Of a stretch of DNA of 64,000 bases, positions 47,652 through 55,753 are shown in pieces. The notes below the pieces were generated by a model. The model made no database searches, had not been told where the DNA came from, and was given only the letters and a program-made list of their open reading frames with translations. How positions within the stretch are numbered: the stretch's first letter is position 1; every line of letters begins with the position of its first letter. The DNA is from Pseudomonadota bacterium (GTDB lineage Bacteria > Desulfobacterota > Desulfobulbia > Desulfobulbales > JAGXFP01): assembly GCA_018814305.1 (NCBI GenBank), contig JAHJAA010000073.1, positions 1-64,000 of the forward strand, given 5' to 3'. The translations under genes and the position numbers were made by a program.

Positions 47652-47728
47652 GGGCGGGTAGCTCAGCTGGATAGAGTGTTGGCCTCCGAAGCCAAAGGCC
47701 GCGGGTTCGAATCCCGCCTCGCCCACCA
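47652..47728 (+). tRNA. tRNA-Arg (CCG anticodon)
   Basis: The 77-nt sequence folds as a complete cloverleaf. GGGCGGG pairs with CTCGCCC in the acceptor stem, the anticodon arm is TTGGC-CTCCGAA-GCCAA with CCG at the centre (reads CGG, arginine), the T arm is GCGGG-TTCGAAT-CCCGC, and CCA is encoded. It marks the left end of an AT-richer, gene-poor stretch, a typical integration site, though no attachment repeat is visible. Confidence 0.97.
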
Positions 47729-47761
47729 GCCAATAATCCGGTGTCATTCGGAATTGTTCAG

Positions 47762-47794
47762 AAAGCCCTGAATTCTCGGGGCTTTTTCTTTTTT
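47762..47794 (+). terminator. Terminator after tRNA-Arg
   Basis: AAAGCCC (47762-47768) and GGGCTTT (47779-47785) form a 7-bp stem with a 10-nt loop, followed by T-rich TTCTTTTTTT. It lies 34 nt after the tRNA and is the likely end of its transcript. Confidence 0.85.
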
Positions 47795-47847
47795 TGTCCT
47801 GCCGAATCCTTCTTGCTCTGCTGAAGTCCAAAGGTAGGAGCACACTT

Positions 47848-47861
47848 GGGGACATATCCCC
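47848..47861. repeat. Short REP-like palindrome
   Basis: GGGGA (47848-47852) and TCCCC (47857-47861) are inverted repeats around CATA. This type of short GGGGA palindrome flanked by CACTT resembles the REP sequences mobilised by single-domain tyrosine transposases in some Deltaproteobacteria. Only one copy is seen in the window and no transposase is present. Confidence 0.3.
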
Positions 47862-48112
47862 TATAGGTTTTTGCGATACCTCCCTAAAAGTGAAGCCGGT
47901 GGATATCCTCTCCCGCGACGGATCCCCTGCCCTCCTGGCCGACACCCCGATTTCGTACACTTAAACTCCAGGTTGAATATAGTAAGCTCTTTGTCTCAAA
48001 CCTACGAAACGGAAACTATTGAGGTATCGTCAGGTCAATGAGGCTGGACTGAATAATTTAAGCCCGCGAAATAGTTTCAATAAACTTGCTTTGTCGGTTA
48101 GATTGTGTCTGA

Positions 48113-48499
48113 TCAGGAGAAGGGGGATGTCAAGATATCAAACCTAATCTTGGGTGCGAATGCGTCTTTTTTATTCGTCGTTTCTCTCATTTCCTGATTT
48201 GTCTCTGAGTTTCGGTCAGCACCACCAATCATGACCAGAGAAGGCATATCTCCCCCGCTCTTTATGGTATGCATGCCGTCATCGACCAAGTAGATCTTTG
48301 TTGAGCACTCATTTTTCCCTCCGGTCGTTTTAATTTTAACGAATTGACCCTGTGCGTACAATTTTGGGAGAGATTCGGTCCACCTCCTTCCAGCTAAGGC
48401 ATTCGCCTCTGTCCACCTAATACAATCTAAAATTGATCTGTTCGTGAAGCCAACCTGTGCCGATTGAAATGATATGAAAATTTGATGAAAAATGGGCAA
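48113..48499 (-). CDS. Doubtful hypothetical protein
   Basis: This is a 128-codon frame in the gap between tRNA-Arg and the three-gene cassette. It starts with TTG without a ribosome-binding site and has no internal early ATG. The translation has no signal, membrane segment or motif I can recognise. It could be a remnant of a transferred gene or a chance frame. It is listed because about 930 nt here would otherwise be empty. Confidence 0.2.
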   Translation of the reverse strand: MPIFHQIFISFQSAQVGFTNRSILDCIRWTEANALAGRRWTESLPKLYAQGQFVKIKTTGGKNECSTKIYLVDDGMHTIKSGGDMPSLVMIGGADRNSETNQEMRETTNKKDAFAPKIRFDILTSPFS

Positions 48500-48663
48500 G
48501 AAAAAGGTATGCCTTACTCATTGCTGGCTTGAAGGGAATGGGTGTTAGGAGCGGTATTCCTCAAGGACAAGATGTTTTGGAAATATCTTTACTTAAGCCG
48601 AACCATTTAGGAAAGCTTGCTCGGAAACTTTATTTTTGCCACCACCATCGGAAGGGGGTTAAC

Positions 48664-49284
48664 ATGGTTGCAAGACTATTCTTCAGCAGTCTTGACAACA
48701 GATTGCACGGAAAAGCAAATGCCGTCATGGAGTTTCTCATGTCGATCCACAATAGTCGCAAACATTGCGGAGACTTATTTTGCGGGAAATGTGGTATAGC
48801 AAGGGAAATCCTAGAGAATATTTCGGATTCCGATAAACAAATAATCCATGAAATCCTTTCTTCCATTTCAATTTATGAATTAACTGATTTCGGAGTTTTT
48901 GAACCACTCATCCATAGAATTGACGCAAAAGGATACATCTCGGTTTTCCAACGAGCAGCTAAAGAAATCAATTCAGGAAACATCAGAGACATAGATTTCT
49001 TTCTCCATATGACTAGATCCCGCCTAAGAAAAAAATTTGAAAACTTTATCGAAAATTTCCCAGATATCCTTAGACGAGGAACCGAACTGGCAATTACCAC
49101 TAAAGACTATTCCCTTGTGGAAACTGTTATCTTGATACTTGAGGAGGAAGCTCAAAAATATCCTGAACTAATCAGTACCGCTAGGGAATACGCACAAAAT
49201 GACCAGCAGATGCAACGCGTCCTCTACAACACTCTACGACGCATAAGGCCCGAAATGAGAAATTTCGCAGGTAAAACCAACTGA
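48664..49284 (+). CDS. Cassette gene A: helical protein with Cys cluster, unknown
   Basis: From ATG 48664, with GGGGG nine bases upstream, the product is 206 aa; the frame is open to 48529 but that part is atypical. Near residue 35 it has a Cys/His-containing segment HCGDLFCGKCG that could bind zinc, then a long helical, charged remainder with no membrane segment. No homologous family is recognisable by eye. It is AT-rich compared with the flanking core genome and lies 24 nt upstream of gene B on the same strand, so the three genes A-C probably form one operon. A defence or stress role is inferred only from the company it keeps. Confidence 0.75.
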   Translation: MVARLFFSSLDNRLHGKANAVMEFLMSIHNSRKHCGDLFCGKCGIAREILENISDSDKQIIHEILSSISIYELTDFGVFEPLIHRIDAKGYISVFQRAAKEINSGNIRDIDFFLHMTRSRLRKKFENFIENFPDILRRGTELAITTKDYSLVETVILILEEEAQKYPELISTAREYAQNDQQMQRVLYNTLRRIRPEMRNFAGKTN

Positions 49285-49308
49285 AACTTGACAGAAGGAA
49301 GCGGAAAG

Positions 49309-50043
49309 ATGGTTCAGTTGAAATATTTTGGAGATGATAGAGATTTTTTCAAATACGACCTTCTCTCATCAGTTCTCTCAGAAAACATCTTTGCAACCTA
49401 CGGTTTTGTCCCTATGCTCACTTTTCATCGAGAAGACGGTGAAGGAAATATCACTCCACGACACATAAATGGCAAATCCGGGGAATTGTACCGCTTCATC
49501 AGTGCTTGTCCGAATAGGGACCTGAATCATTGGCAAAAGTGGATGCAAAGATTTTCTGTCAACTACCAAACAATTCAACCGGTTAACGAAACATTCTTCA
49601 GGCATCATACCAGAGCAAATTACTGGCAAAAGTTTAAAGATATTATCAACAGTGATTATGCTCTAATTTTTTTTGACCCCGACACAGGTTTACAGGCTGG
49701 CAGAAAGTCCACTATCAAACCTGGCGATGAGGAAAAGTACATCCTAAACCAAGATCTCCTGTTATTAACAAACAAACTCGCTTCCACATCGGTATATGTT
49801 ATTTATCAGCACTTACAGAGGAACAGAAACAAACGTGAAGAAGATATAATACGTAAAATAACAGCCTTGCGAGAGTCATATGTTGGTCTGCAAGTATCTG
49901 TGTATTACGAAAACGATCTGTCTTTTTTCTTCTTAAGCAAAGAAGATGTATTACATTCAAAAATTAACTCCATTTTGGCAAAATATTACCGAAATAGCAC
50001 AGTAAAGCAGAAAAATGTGTTTCTGCAGGTAACTGCCGCTTAA
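49309..50043 (+). CDS. Cassette gene B: conserved protein with a DPDTG motif
   Basis: From ATG 49309 the product is 244 aa (TTG 49288 is in frame, site GGAAG fits 49309). It opens with LKYFGDDRDFFKYDLL, has YALIFFDPDTGLQAG near residue 115 and SVYVIYQHLQRNRNKREED near 160, then an alternating strand-helix end. The layout DPDTG followed by YQHL is reminiscent of Rossmann-like methyltransferases such as the RlmJ or three-Cys-motif-partner groups, where a DPP-type motif sits in the same place; this is only an impression. It lies between genes A and C with short gaps. No signal peptide. Confidence 0.75.
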   Translation: MVQLKYFGDDRDFFKYDLLSSVLSENIFATYGFVPMLTFHREDGEGNITPRHINGKSGELYRFISACPNRDLNHWQKWMQRFSVNYQTIQPVNETFFRHHTRANYWQKFKDIINSDYALIFFDPDTGLQAGRKSTIKPGDEEKYILNQDLLLLTNKLASTSVYVIYQHLQRNRNKREEDIIRKITALRESYVGLQVSVYYENDLSFFFLSKEDVLHSKINSILAKYYRNSTVKQKNVFLQVTAA

Positions 50044-50077
50044 ACAAAAATAAAAAATCGACCCAAAGGTGATACGA

Positions 50078-50824
50078 GTGGACTGGGAAGAGCTTTTGAA
50101 ATTATTAAAGAACAATGTCAAACCCGGTCAAATCACCACGTATGGTAACCTGTCTGAATTTTTTTATGGTGCGAGAAATGCTGCCCAGGCAATTGCTGCC
50201 ATGCTGAATGCAGCTGTAACTGCTGACCATCAAAATCGCATTCTGACCAATCGGGTAGTTACTACAAATGGGTTAATACGTATCGATGGACAAAAAAAAC
50301 AACTCCAGAATGAAGACATCTCATTCCGACCAGATGGCCGAGTTGATTTTCAACAACATCCTCCGTTGAGATTTGAAGAAGATCCTCAAGAAGAGAACGA
50401 CCCAGCTGATATAGAGATTCATAGCGAACAAGCCACAGCAAAACCAATACATACTTCTTCAAGTACAGCTTACACTTATTTTAATGAAATCATTGAACAA
50501 ATATCCCAAAACCCTCCTGCGGAATTCATGCATATATTGAGAGAAATTATTTACGAAGAAGGCTTGTTCGCCAATAAGATTGTCAATGCAATTCAGCAGA
50601 GATTAGCCAACCATTTCAATACCCCAGAGGACGATGGAATATTTAATTTGATTCAGCTGGCAGAGAAACACAATCAATTGATGCCTGGAGCGATCAATTT
50701 GGCTCACACTATAAGAAAAGAGAGGAATCTCATTATTCACAACGAAATTGTTCCTACTGAGTTAAGAGGAAGAAATTTGATCGTGCTAACAGCTGCATTA
50801 CTGCTATGGCCCCAGCTTCCCTGA
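50078..50824 (+). CDS. Cassette gene C: alkyltransferase-like domain fused to HEPN-like domain
   Basis: From GTG 50078 (AGGTG six bases upstream) the product is 248 aa. Residues 1-95 look like an alkyltransferase-like (ATL) winged-helix domain: VKPGQITTYGNLSEFF and ARNAAQAIAAML match the MGMT fold, while the Cys of PCHR is missing (NRVVTTNG instead), so it should bind DNA without transferring alkyl groups. A linker (about 96-130) is acidic. The C-terminal part (130-248) is helical and holds RKERNLIIHNE, an R-X4-H motif (about Arg216, His221) as in HEPN/DUF4145 domains, many of which are RNases in defence systems. The domain calls are inferences from short motifs. Confidence 0.7.
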   Translation: MDWEELLKLLKNNVKPGQITTYGNLSEFFYGARNAAQAIAAMLNAAVTADHQNRILTNRVVTTNGLIRIDGQKKQLQNEDISFRPDGRVDFQQHPPLRFEEDPQEENDPADIEIHSEQATAKPIHTSSSTAYTYFNEIIEQISQNPPAEFMHILREIIYEEGLFANKIVNAIQQRLANHFNTPEDDGIFNLIQLAEKHNQLMPGAINLAHTIRKERNLIIHNEIVPTELRGRNLIVLTAALLLWPQLP

Positions 50825-51253
50825 AAACTGGACTGACTAACCAAGATATCTCCCTAAGATTTTGACAAGGGAATAGTCAATATATCTCTTGAGTATGTTG
50901 TCTCGAATGTTTGGAAATTTGCTGACTTGCAACGCTACTAGTTTTGCTGGTGTCAGAGTACCATTAAAGGCGGCCGGGAAGTCCAGAGAGAAAACCTGCA
51001 AGGATAAAAATTTTGAAGTGGGAAATATCGTTTCTTCACCTCTTTATTTTGTGATAGTCTAAAGATAATCTTTCGGATAGGTAAGTATTTCGGACGTTGA
51101 TGCCTTAATAGTCATGGCGGAAAATTTCCAAATATTTAGCATAAAGCTTGGCTTCAACGGATTTCAAAATCGGAATCCGATCTTGAAATCCGTTTTTGAA
51201 AAAGCGATTTTCTATCACCTCGTCAATATATTTAAAAAATTGGAGGAAATATT
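50825..51253. other. AT-rich intergenic region before gap
   Basis: About 430 nt after the cassette without a supported gene. Its main feature is the extended hairpin at 51156-51199 (listed separately). The rest is AT-rich with no recognisable tRNA or repeat. Possible promoters are too numerous in AT-rich sequence to choose one. Confidence 0.5.
51156..51199 (+). terminator. Extended hairpin with T-tract upstream of gap
   Basis: AACGGATTTCAA (51156-51167) pairs perfectly with TTGAAATCCGTT (51183-51194), and an inner ATCGGA/TCCGAT stem fills the middle, so almost the whole 39 nt is paired. Ts follow. It ends the upstream transcript or acts as a leader attenuator for gap, 55 nt further on. Confidence 0.7.
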
Positions 51254-52273
51254 ATGTTTAAAGTCGCGATTAATGGTTTTGGGCGAATAGGAAGACTTAC
51301 ATTTCGAAAAATCTTTGGAGATGATCGTTTTGAAGTTGTGGCAATTAACGATTTAACAGAGCCAAAGATGCTTGCTCATCTTCTGAAGTATGACAGTGTG
51401 CAGGGGCGTTTCGGAGGACATACTGTCGGTTCTGATGGTGATTATCTTGTCATTGATGGCAAAAAAACCAGAGTTTACAAAGATGCAGACCCTAAGAATC
51501 TTCCTTGGGGCAATCTTGGGGTGGACATTGTTTTAGAATGTACCGGATTTTTCTGCTCAAAGGCCAAGAGTCAAGCGCATCTTGATGCAGGTGCAAAGAG
51601 GGTCCTTATTTCAGCTCCTGCAGGCAGTGATCTTCCAACCATTGTTTATGGCGTGAATCATCATACCCTGAAAAATGATGCTCTCATTGTCTCCGGTGCA
51701 TCCTGCACAACCAATTGCCTTGCTCCTATGGCAAAGGCACTGAATGATTATCGTGAGTTAAGAACAGGCTTCATGACTACGATTCATGCATATACGGGCG
51801 ACCAAATGCTTCTTGATGGACCGCACCGTAAAGGTGATTTTCGCCGGGCAAGAGCCGGTGCAATAAACATTGTGCCTAATTCAACCGGTGCTGCGAAAGC
51901 TATCGGCCTTGTCATTCCTGAACTTGACGGAAAGCTTATCGGATCAGCACAACGCGTACCAGTTCCTTCTGGTTCCATCACTATTCTTGATGCTACCTTG
52001 AAGGATGAGACCGAGACTGTATCTGTTGAAGGAATCAATGAAGCAATGAAAAAGGCTGCTGATGAATCCTTTGGCTATTCTGACGAGGAGCTGGTGTCAA
52101 GCGATATAATTGGTATTAGTTATGGTTCACTTTTTGATTCTACTCAAACACTTGCTCAGCGTTGTGGAACCAAGATTTATGAGGTTAGAGTTGTTTCCTG
52201 GTATGACAATGAAATGAGCTATGTCAGTCAATTAATCAGAACATTAGGCCTTATGGGGAGTTTAATGAAATAA
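51254..52273 (+). CDS. gap: Glyceraldehyde-3-phosphate dehydrogenase, type I
   Basis: GAPDH oxidises glyceraldehyde 3-phosphate to 1,3-bisphosphoglycerate in glycolysis and the reverse in gluconeogenesis. The 339-aa product begins with the NAD-binding [17 protein letters not shown] and has the catalytic Cys in [17 protein letters not shown] and the His in TIHAYTGDQ; the C-terminal [16 protein letters not shown] is intact. ATG start behind TTGGAGG. It is AT-richer than the core genes to the right and left and stands alone after a long hairpin, so acquisition by transfer is possible. No pgk or tpi is nearby. Confidence 0.97.
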   Translation: MFKVAINGFGRIGRLTFRKIFGDDRFEVVAINDLTEPKMLAHLLKYDSVQGRFGGHTVGSDGDYLVIDGKKTRVYKDADPKNLPWGNLGVDIVLECTGFFCSKAKSQAHLDAGAKRVLISAPAGSDLPTIVYGVNHHTLKNDALIVSGASCTTNCLAPMAKALNDYRELRTGFMTTIHAYTGDQMLLDGPHRKGDFRRARAGAINIVPNSTGAAKAIGLVIPELDGKLIGSAQRVPVPSGSITILDATLKDETETVSVEGINEAMKKAADESFGYSDEELVSSDIIGISYGSLFDSTQTLAQRCGTKIYEVRVVSWYDNEMSYVSQLIRTLGLMGSLMK

Positions 52274-52554
52274 GCGCAATTTATTTATTCAACTGGAGTT
52301 TAGAGTTATCATTTTGGACCTTTGTTGAATTTGCTTGAACCGTTGGGACCCCTGGGTTTTTTCATGGGTGGTTTTAAAAACTCAATGTGTCCGTCAAGAT
52401 CGTCACATATTCATTTTATCAATGGGTTCACCGCATGCCCATTTCCTAAGGCAGGTACATGATGGCGAAGATCTTTCTTTGTAATTTTGTGTCACTGACC
52501 TCACTGTAATTATGATACGATCAGTCATAATCTGAAATTTCTACGGGGGGGCTT

Positions 52555-53253
52555 ATGGGAGTATTCGTCATTAAATACTTTTTTTCATGGGATGGAGGGT
52601 ATGCAAATTTTGATCTTGAATTTGATGAAGAAACTATTTCTTTGCTGAATAACCCACCTGAGGAAATCCCCAACTGGGCAAAGCTGAGTTACTGTCAATG
52701 CCCAAACTGTCCACTTGACTCAAACGAAGTTGAGTATTGTCCAACTGCAGTCAGTTTTATTCCAGTTGTTGATAGTTTCAAGAATATTGAATCGGATTCA
52801 GAAGTCGAGGTAGAGGTCAGAGTCGCCAATCGAAAGGTCGCAATGAGAGCACCAGCCCGAAGAGCGATCAGCTCTGTTGTGGGGCTCCTGTTTGCTGGTT
52901 CGGGATGTCCCCGCACATTATACTTCAGGCCCATGGTTCGCTATCATATTCCGGTTGCAACTGAAGATGAAACGATCATGCGTGCCATGTCCATGTTTCT
53001 TCTTGCCCAGTATTTCAAATATAAAAGTGGCAAGAAACCCGATCTGGAGTTAGCAGGATTACGAAAAATCTATGATGAGCTCCAGATTGTTAATATGACA
53101 ATGGCGGAACGACTACGTTCCATAGAAGGGACCACCCTGCCAGTGAATTCCGTTATTTTATTGGATATGTACACGAAAATTATTCCAGATAAGATAGACA
53201 CCTCACTGAAAGATTTATCATATCTGTTTAACACATTTCTAAACAAAATTTAA
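52555..53253 (+). CDS. Conserved protein with N-terminal Cys cluster, unknown
   Basis: The 232-aa product starts at ATG 52555 behind ACGGGGGG. Near residue 47 it has CQCPNCPLDSNEVEYCP, a cluster of four cysteines likely to bind zinc or a cluster. A middle segment follows with AISSVVGLLFAGSGCPRTLYFRPMVRYHIP, and the last 80 residues are helical. I recall similar unnamed proteins in Deltaproteobacteria but cannot name the function. There is no signal peptide. It lies 90 nt before the PilZ gene on the same strand. Confidence 0.82.
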   Translation: MGVFVIKYFFSWDGGYANFDLEFDEETISLLNNPPEEIPNWAKLSYCQCPNCPLDSNEVEYCPTAVSFIPVVDSFKNIESDSEVEVEVRVANRKVAMRAPARRAISSVVGLLFAGSGCPRTLYFRPMVRYHIPVATEDETIMRAMSMFLLAQYFKYKSGKKPDLELAGLRKIYDELQIVNMTMAERLRSIEGTTLPVNSVILLDMYTKIIPDKIDTSLKDLSYLFNTFLNKI

Positions 53254-53343
53254 GTTATAACCATTTAGGGTATCGATATATCAGTGAGTTATCCGATTGT
53301 TGTGAGCATATGCTGAATTTTTCATTCGAAAAACGAGGCCATT

Positions 53344-53904
53344 TTGAAAGCCATAAAAGAAGAATACCAAAAGATTTTTGTCGACCAGGAAGGGGGGGGT
53401 GTCATCAAATGTCCTTCATGCTCGAAATCTACCCTCGTCGATTCATCAGTCTTAAGAGAGAAGGCCCTCCTGGACCATTGCATGGTCCGCTGTACATGCC
53501 ATACAAGATTTGCGGTAAAATTTGAATTCCGGAAGGATTTTCGTAAGAATAGCAAGCTGACTGGCGAATATGTGAGCCTGCCCAAGGGGAAGATCAGGGG
53601 AGGAATGAAGGTTGTTAATATTTCCCCAAAAGGTATTGGTCTCAAAATCGATGATTCAGCCCAATTTAAAATAGGCGATGAACTCCTCCTTTTGTTCACC
53701 CTAGATGACACCAGCGACTCTCTCATTGAAAAAAGAGCGATCATTCGATTTATCAAACAGAATTATATCGGCTGCGAGTTTCTTGGCTCTTTTCCCATCG
53801 GCAAAGCTCTTGGGGTTTACCTTGAGAGCGAAGCCGATCAAGATGATCAACGTTCCCCAACAGAAAAAGATCATTTCGACTGGCCGACCAACTTCATCAG
53901 ATGA
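53344..53904 (+). CDS. PilZ-domain protein with N-terminal zinc-ribbon-like part
   Basis: The 186-aa product starts at TTG 53344 (GAGG upstream). Residues 20-55 hold CPSC and CTC-H pairs, a zinc-ribbon-like element. Residues 60-160 are a PilZ domain with the two cyclic-di-GMP motifs: RKDFR (RXXXR) and NISPKG (NXSXXG). It is therefore a likely cyclic-di-GMP receptor; the output is unknown. A run of eight Gs at 53392-53399 lies in frame near the 5' end. A strong terminator follows. Confidence 0.88.
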   Translation: MKAIKEEYQKIFVDQEGGGVIKCPSCSKSTLVDSSVLREKALLDHCMVRCTCHTRFAVKFEFRKDFRKNSKLTGEYVSLPKGKIRGGMKVVNISPKGIGLKIDDSAQFKIGDELLLLFTLDDTSDSLIEKRAIIRFIKQNYIGCEFLGSFPIGKALGVYLESEADQDDQRSPTEKDHFDWPTNFIR

Positions 53905-53973
53905 AAATAGTGATGGCTTGACATTTTGTTCAATATCGTAGCGGGTCTGTTTTGTGGACGACACGCCAATATT

Positions 53974-54010
53974 AAAAAGGGAATCAAGCAGTTGGCTTGA
54001 TTCCCTTTTT
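53974..54010. terminator. Bidirectional terminator between PilZ gene and next gene
   Basis: AAAAAGGGAATCAAGC (53974-53989) and GCTTGATTCCCTTTTT (53995-54010) form a perfect 16-bp stem with a 5-nt loop, with T-runs on both strands. It separates the rightward PilZ gene from the leftward small secreted protein gene. Confidence 0.93.
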
Positions 54011-54026
54011 TTATGACCGGGGTGTG

Positions 54027-54317
54027 TCAGTTGTTTTCAATTGGGGGCGCATCGTCCGGTTTTGCCCAGGGGAACACTTTAATGCCGTTTACTTGCTCTT
54101 CCTCGTTATTCGGGGCAATCTGGGTATCATCGGAGAGGTATGGATTCTCTTCATAGATACCCTCATCGCTCCTGTTGTCGCCGATGTTTTCATCTTCGTA
54201 TTGAACTTCGGTAGAGGCGTCATCGCTTGCGGCAACATGAGCCGGCAGAACATGGATCATTGCGATATAGAGCAGGGTAAGGAAAAGTCCACTGATTGTC
54301 TTGGTGATATACTTCAT
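54027..54317 (-). CDS. Small acidic secreted protein, unknown
   Basis: The 96-aa product has a signal peptide (residues 1-30, ending VAAS) and an acidic, low-complexity mature part rich in Asp, Glu and Asn with YEDENIGDN and NNEEEQVNG. AAGGAT precedes the ATG. I do not recognise it. It is likely periplasmic or secreted. It ends at the bidirectional terminator and is 110 nt downstream of the decarboxylase operon, so it could be the last gene of that transcript, although the gap makes this uncertain. Confidence 0.72.
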   Translation of the reverse strand: MKYITKTISGLFLTLLYIAMIHVLPAHVAASDDASTEVQYEDENIGDNRSDEGIYEENPYLSDDTQIAPNNEEEQVNGIKVFPWAKPDDAPPIENN

Positions 54318-54427
54318 GGCAGTATCCTTTGTGTTGGAAAGTATGGGGCTCGGAGTCTCCTCCGGAAGTCAATGAATGCCTGACGGATGTTAGGGCGCAG
54401 GCGGCCCTGTTTGTCTCCTATCCGTTC

Positions 54428-55753
54428 TCAGTTTTTTCTTTCCATTTCAACGACCTCCGGCAAAGGTTTGATGAAGTTCTGGCGAAGACTATAGGTGTAG
54501 GCGCCTTGGGTCGGAATCATCAGGATGTCACCGGGCTGAATGTCCTCTCCCCAGTAACTGTATCCCCAAACGTCGTGGGGAGTGCAGAGTGAACCGAGGA
54601 TGTGGCATTTTCTTTCGGTCAGGGCAGGGCGGCTCAGGTTCAACACTGGGAAGTAGTCGATTTCGAAGCGCTCCCAGCCCACGGTATTGGTGCCACCATC
54701 GGTGATAACCAGATCATCGCCCTTTTTGTCGATCACTGTCAGCAGCAGATGCATGGCATCATTACAGATCCAGCGACCTGGTTCAAAGCAGATCCGGCAG
54801 GAGAGTTGGGAGAGGATCTCCTCACGCAGTACCGGCGCAATGGTTGTGGCAAAAAACTCGATGGGGCGTGATTCGATTCGATAGCGATTATTAGATGGCG
54901 GAGAGTCAGGGTCAAGGGCCTTGCGGACTCCACCGGCGGGAGTGCCTGCCTCCTGTAGCCATTCGCCCTGGGGAGGCCAATAGCCCCCGCCGATATCAAG
55001 GAATTGAAGGGCTTGGCGATGGCGTTCCGGTAAGGCCGCCAGAATCGGTCCCAAGATCTTGATGAAGCGAACCTGGGCCTCGGGACCAAGATTCCAGCTG
55101 GTATGAAACTGAAGCCCTGCCAGGTTGACGGCGGGTAACTGTTCGGCGTTTAGGAAAAAACGAGCCAGGTCAGCAAGTGGGATCCCGAATTTACGCCAGA
55201 GCCCTTCCGGGTTGGTGGTCAACCGTACTCCGGCTTGAATTGTTACTCCCTGACCAGTGGCAATTTTTGCCAGTCGTTCCAGTTCCAGGAAGCTATCGAT
55301 CAGAATGGTTACCCGGTGATGGTTTTTGACCGCAAGTTCGAGCTCGGCATCGGTTTTTCCCGGTCCGCTGAAGATGATCTCCTGGGCTCCCAAGTCAAGG
55401 GCCATGGTCAGCTCCTGGCCGCTGGAAACATCAAGGCCGAGCCCGGCACCCACGAGGATCTCGGAAACCCTGGGGCAGTTGTTACTTTTTACCGCAAAAT
55501 AATAGGAGGTCCGGGGGCAAATATCACTGAAGGCCTGTCGGAATTGGCTCGCTCTTTCCAGCAATACCTCCGGATCCAGGAGATAGAGGGGGGCCGGGTG
55601 GTTATGGAGCAGTGCCATAAAGTCCTGGCGTCGCTCAAAAAATGGGGCAATGAAGCGGATCAGTTCTGCCTCGGGAAAGAGTGGGGCCTCCGGAGGGAAG
55701 CTTTGCGTAATGTTGTTGGTTGGAGCCATGGTCGTGTCCGGTTTTTCAGGCAT
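54428..55753 (-). CDS. Fold-III PLP-dependent amino-acid decarboxylase (operon gene 4)
   Basis: This 441-aa alanine-racemase-fold decarboxylase is of the DAP/ornithine decarboxylase type. The PLP lysine is in YYFAVKSNN, the GGG loop in DIGGGYW, the EPGR motif in CFEPGRWI, and the late catalytic Cys-Asp in LCTPHDVWG. An N-terminal stretch of about 40 residues precedes the barrel. It should decarboxylate a basic or di-amino acid; the substrate cannot be told from sequence, and it is not a plain lysA or speC neighbour. The start ATG 55753 overlaps the end of the ATP-grasp gene, so the last four genes of the operon are coupled. ATG 55729 is an alternative. Confidence 0.9.
   Translation of the reverse strand: MPEKPDTTMAPTNNITQSFPPEAPLFPEAELIRFIAPFFERRQDFMALLHNHPAPLYLLDPEVLLERASQFRQAFSDICPRTSYYFAVKSNNCPRVSEILVGAGLGLDVSSGQELTMALDLGAQEIIFSGPGKTDAELELAVKNHHRVTILIDSFLELERLAKIATGQGVTIQAGVRLTTNPEGLWRKFGIPLADLARFFLNAEQLPAVNLAGLQFHTSWNLGPEAQVRFIKILGPILAALPERHRQALQFLDIGGGYWPPQGEWLQEAGTPAGGVRKALDPDSPPSNNRYRIESRPIEFFATTIAPVLREEILSQLSCRICFEPGRWICNDAMHLLLTVIDKKGDDLVITDGGTNTVGWERFEIDYFPVLNLSRPALTERKCHILGSLCTPHDVWGYSYWGEDIQPGDILMIPTQGAYTYSLRQNFIKPLPEVVEMERKN

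Noticed and set aside
47568-47960. Leftward 130-codon frame across tRNA-Arg
   Set aside because: Its translation contains the well-known artefact pattern GEAGFEPAAFGFGGQ that comes from reading a tRNA gene in antisense.
47652-54010. Integrative element with attachment repeats at tRNA-Arg
   Set aside because: I found no second copy of the tRNA 3' end downstream and no integrase gene, so only an AT-rich accessory stretch is claimed.
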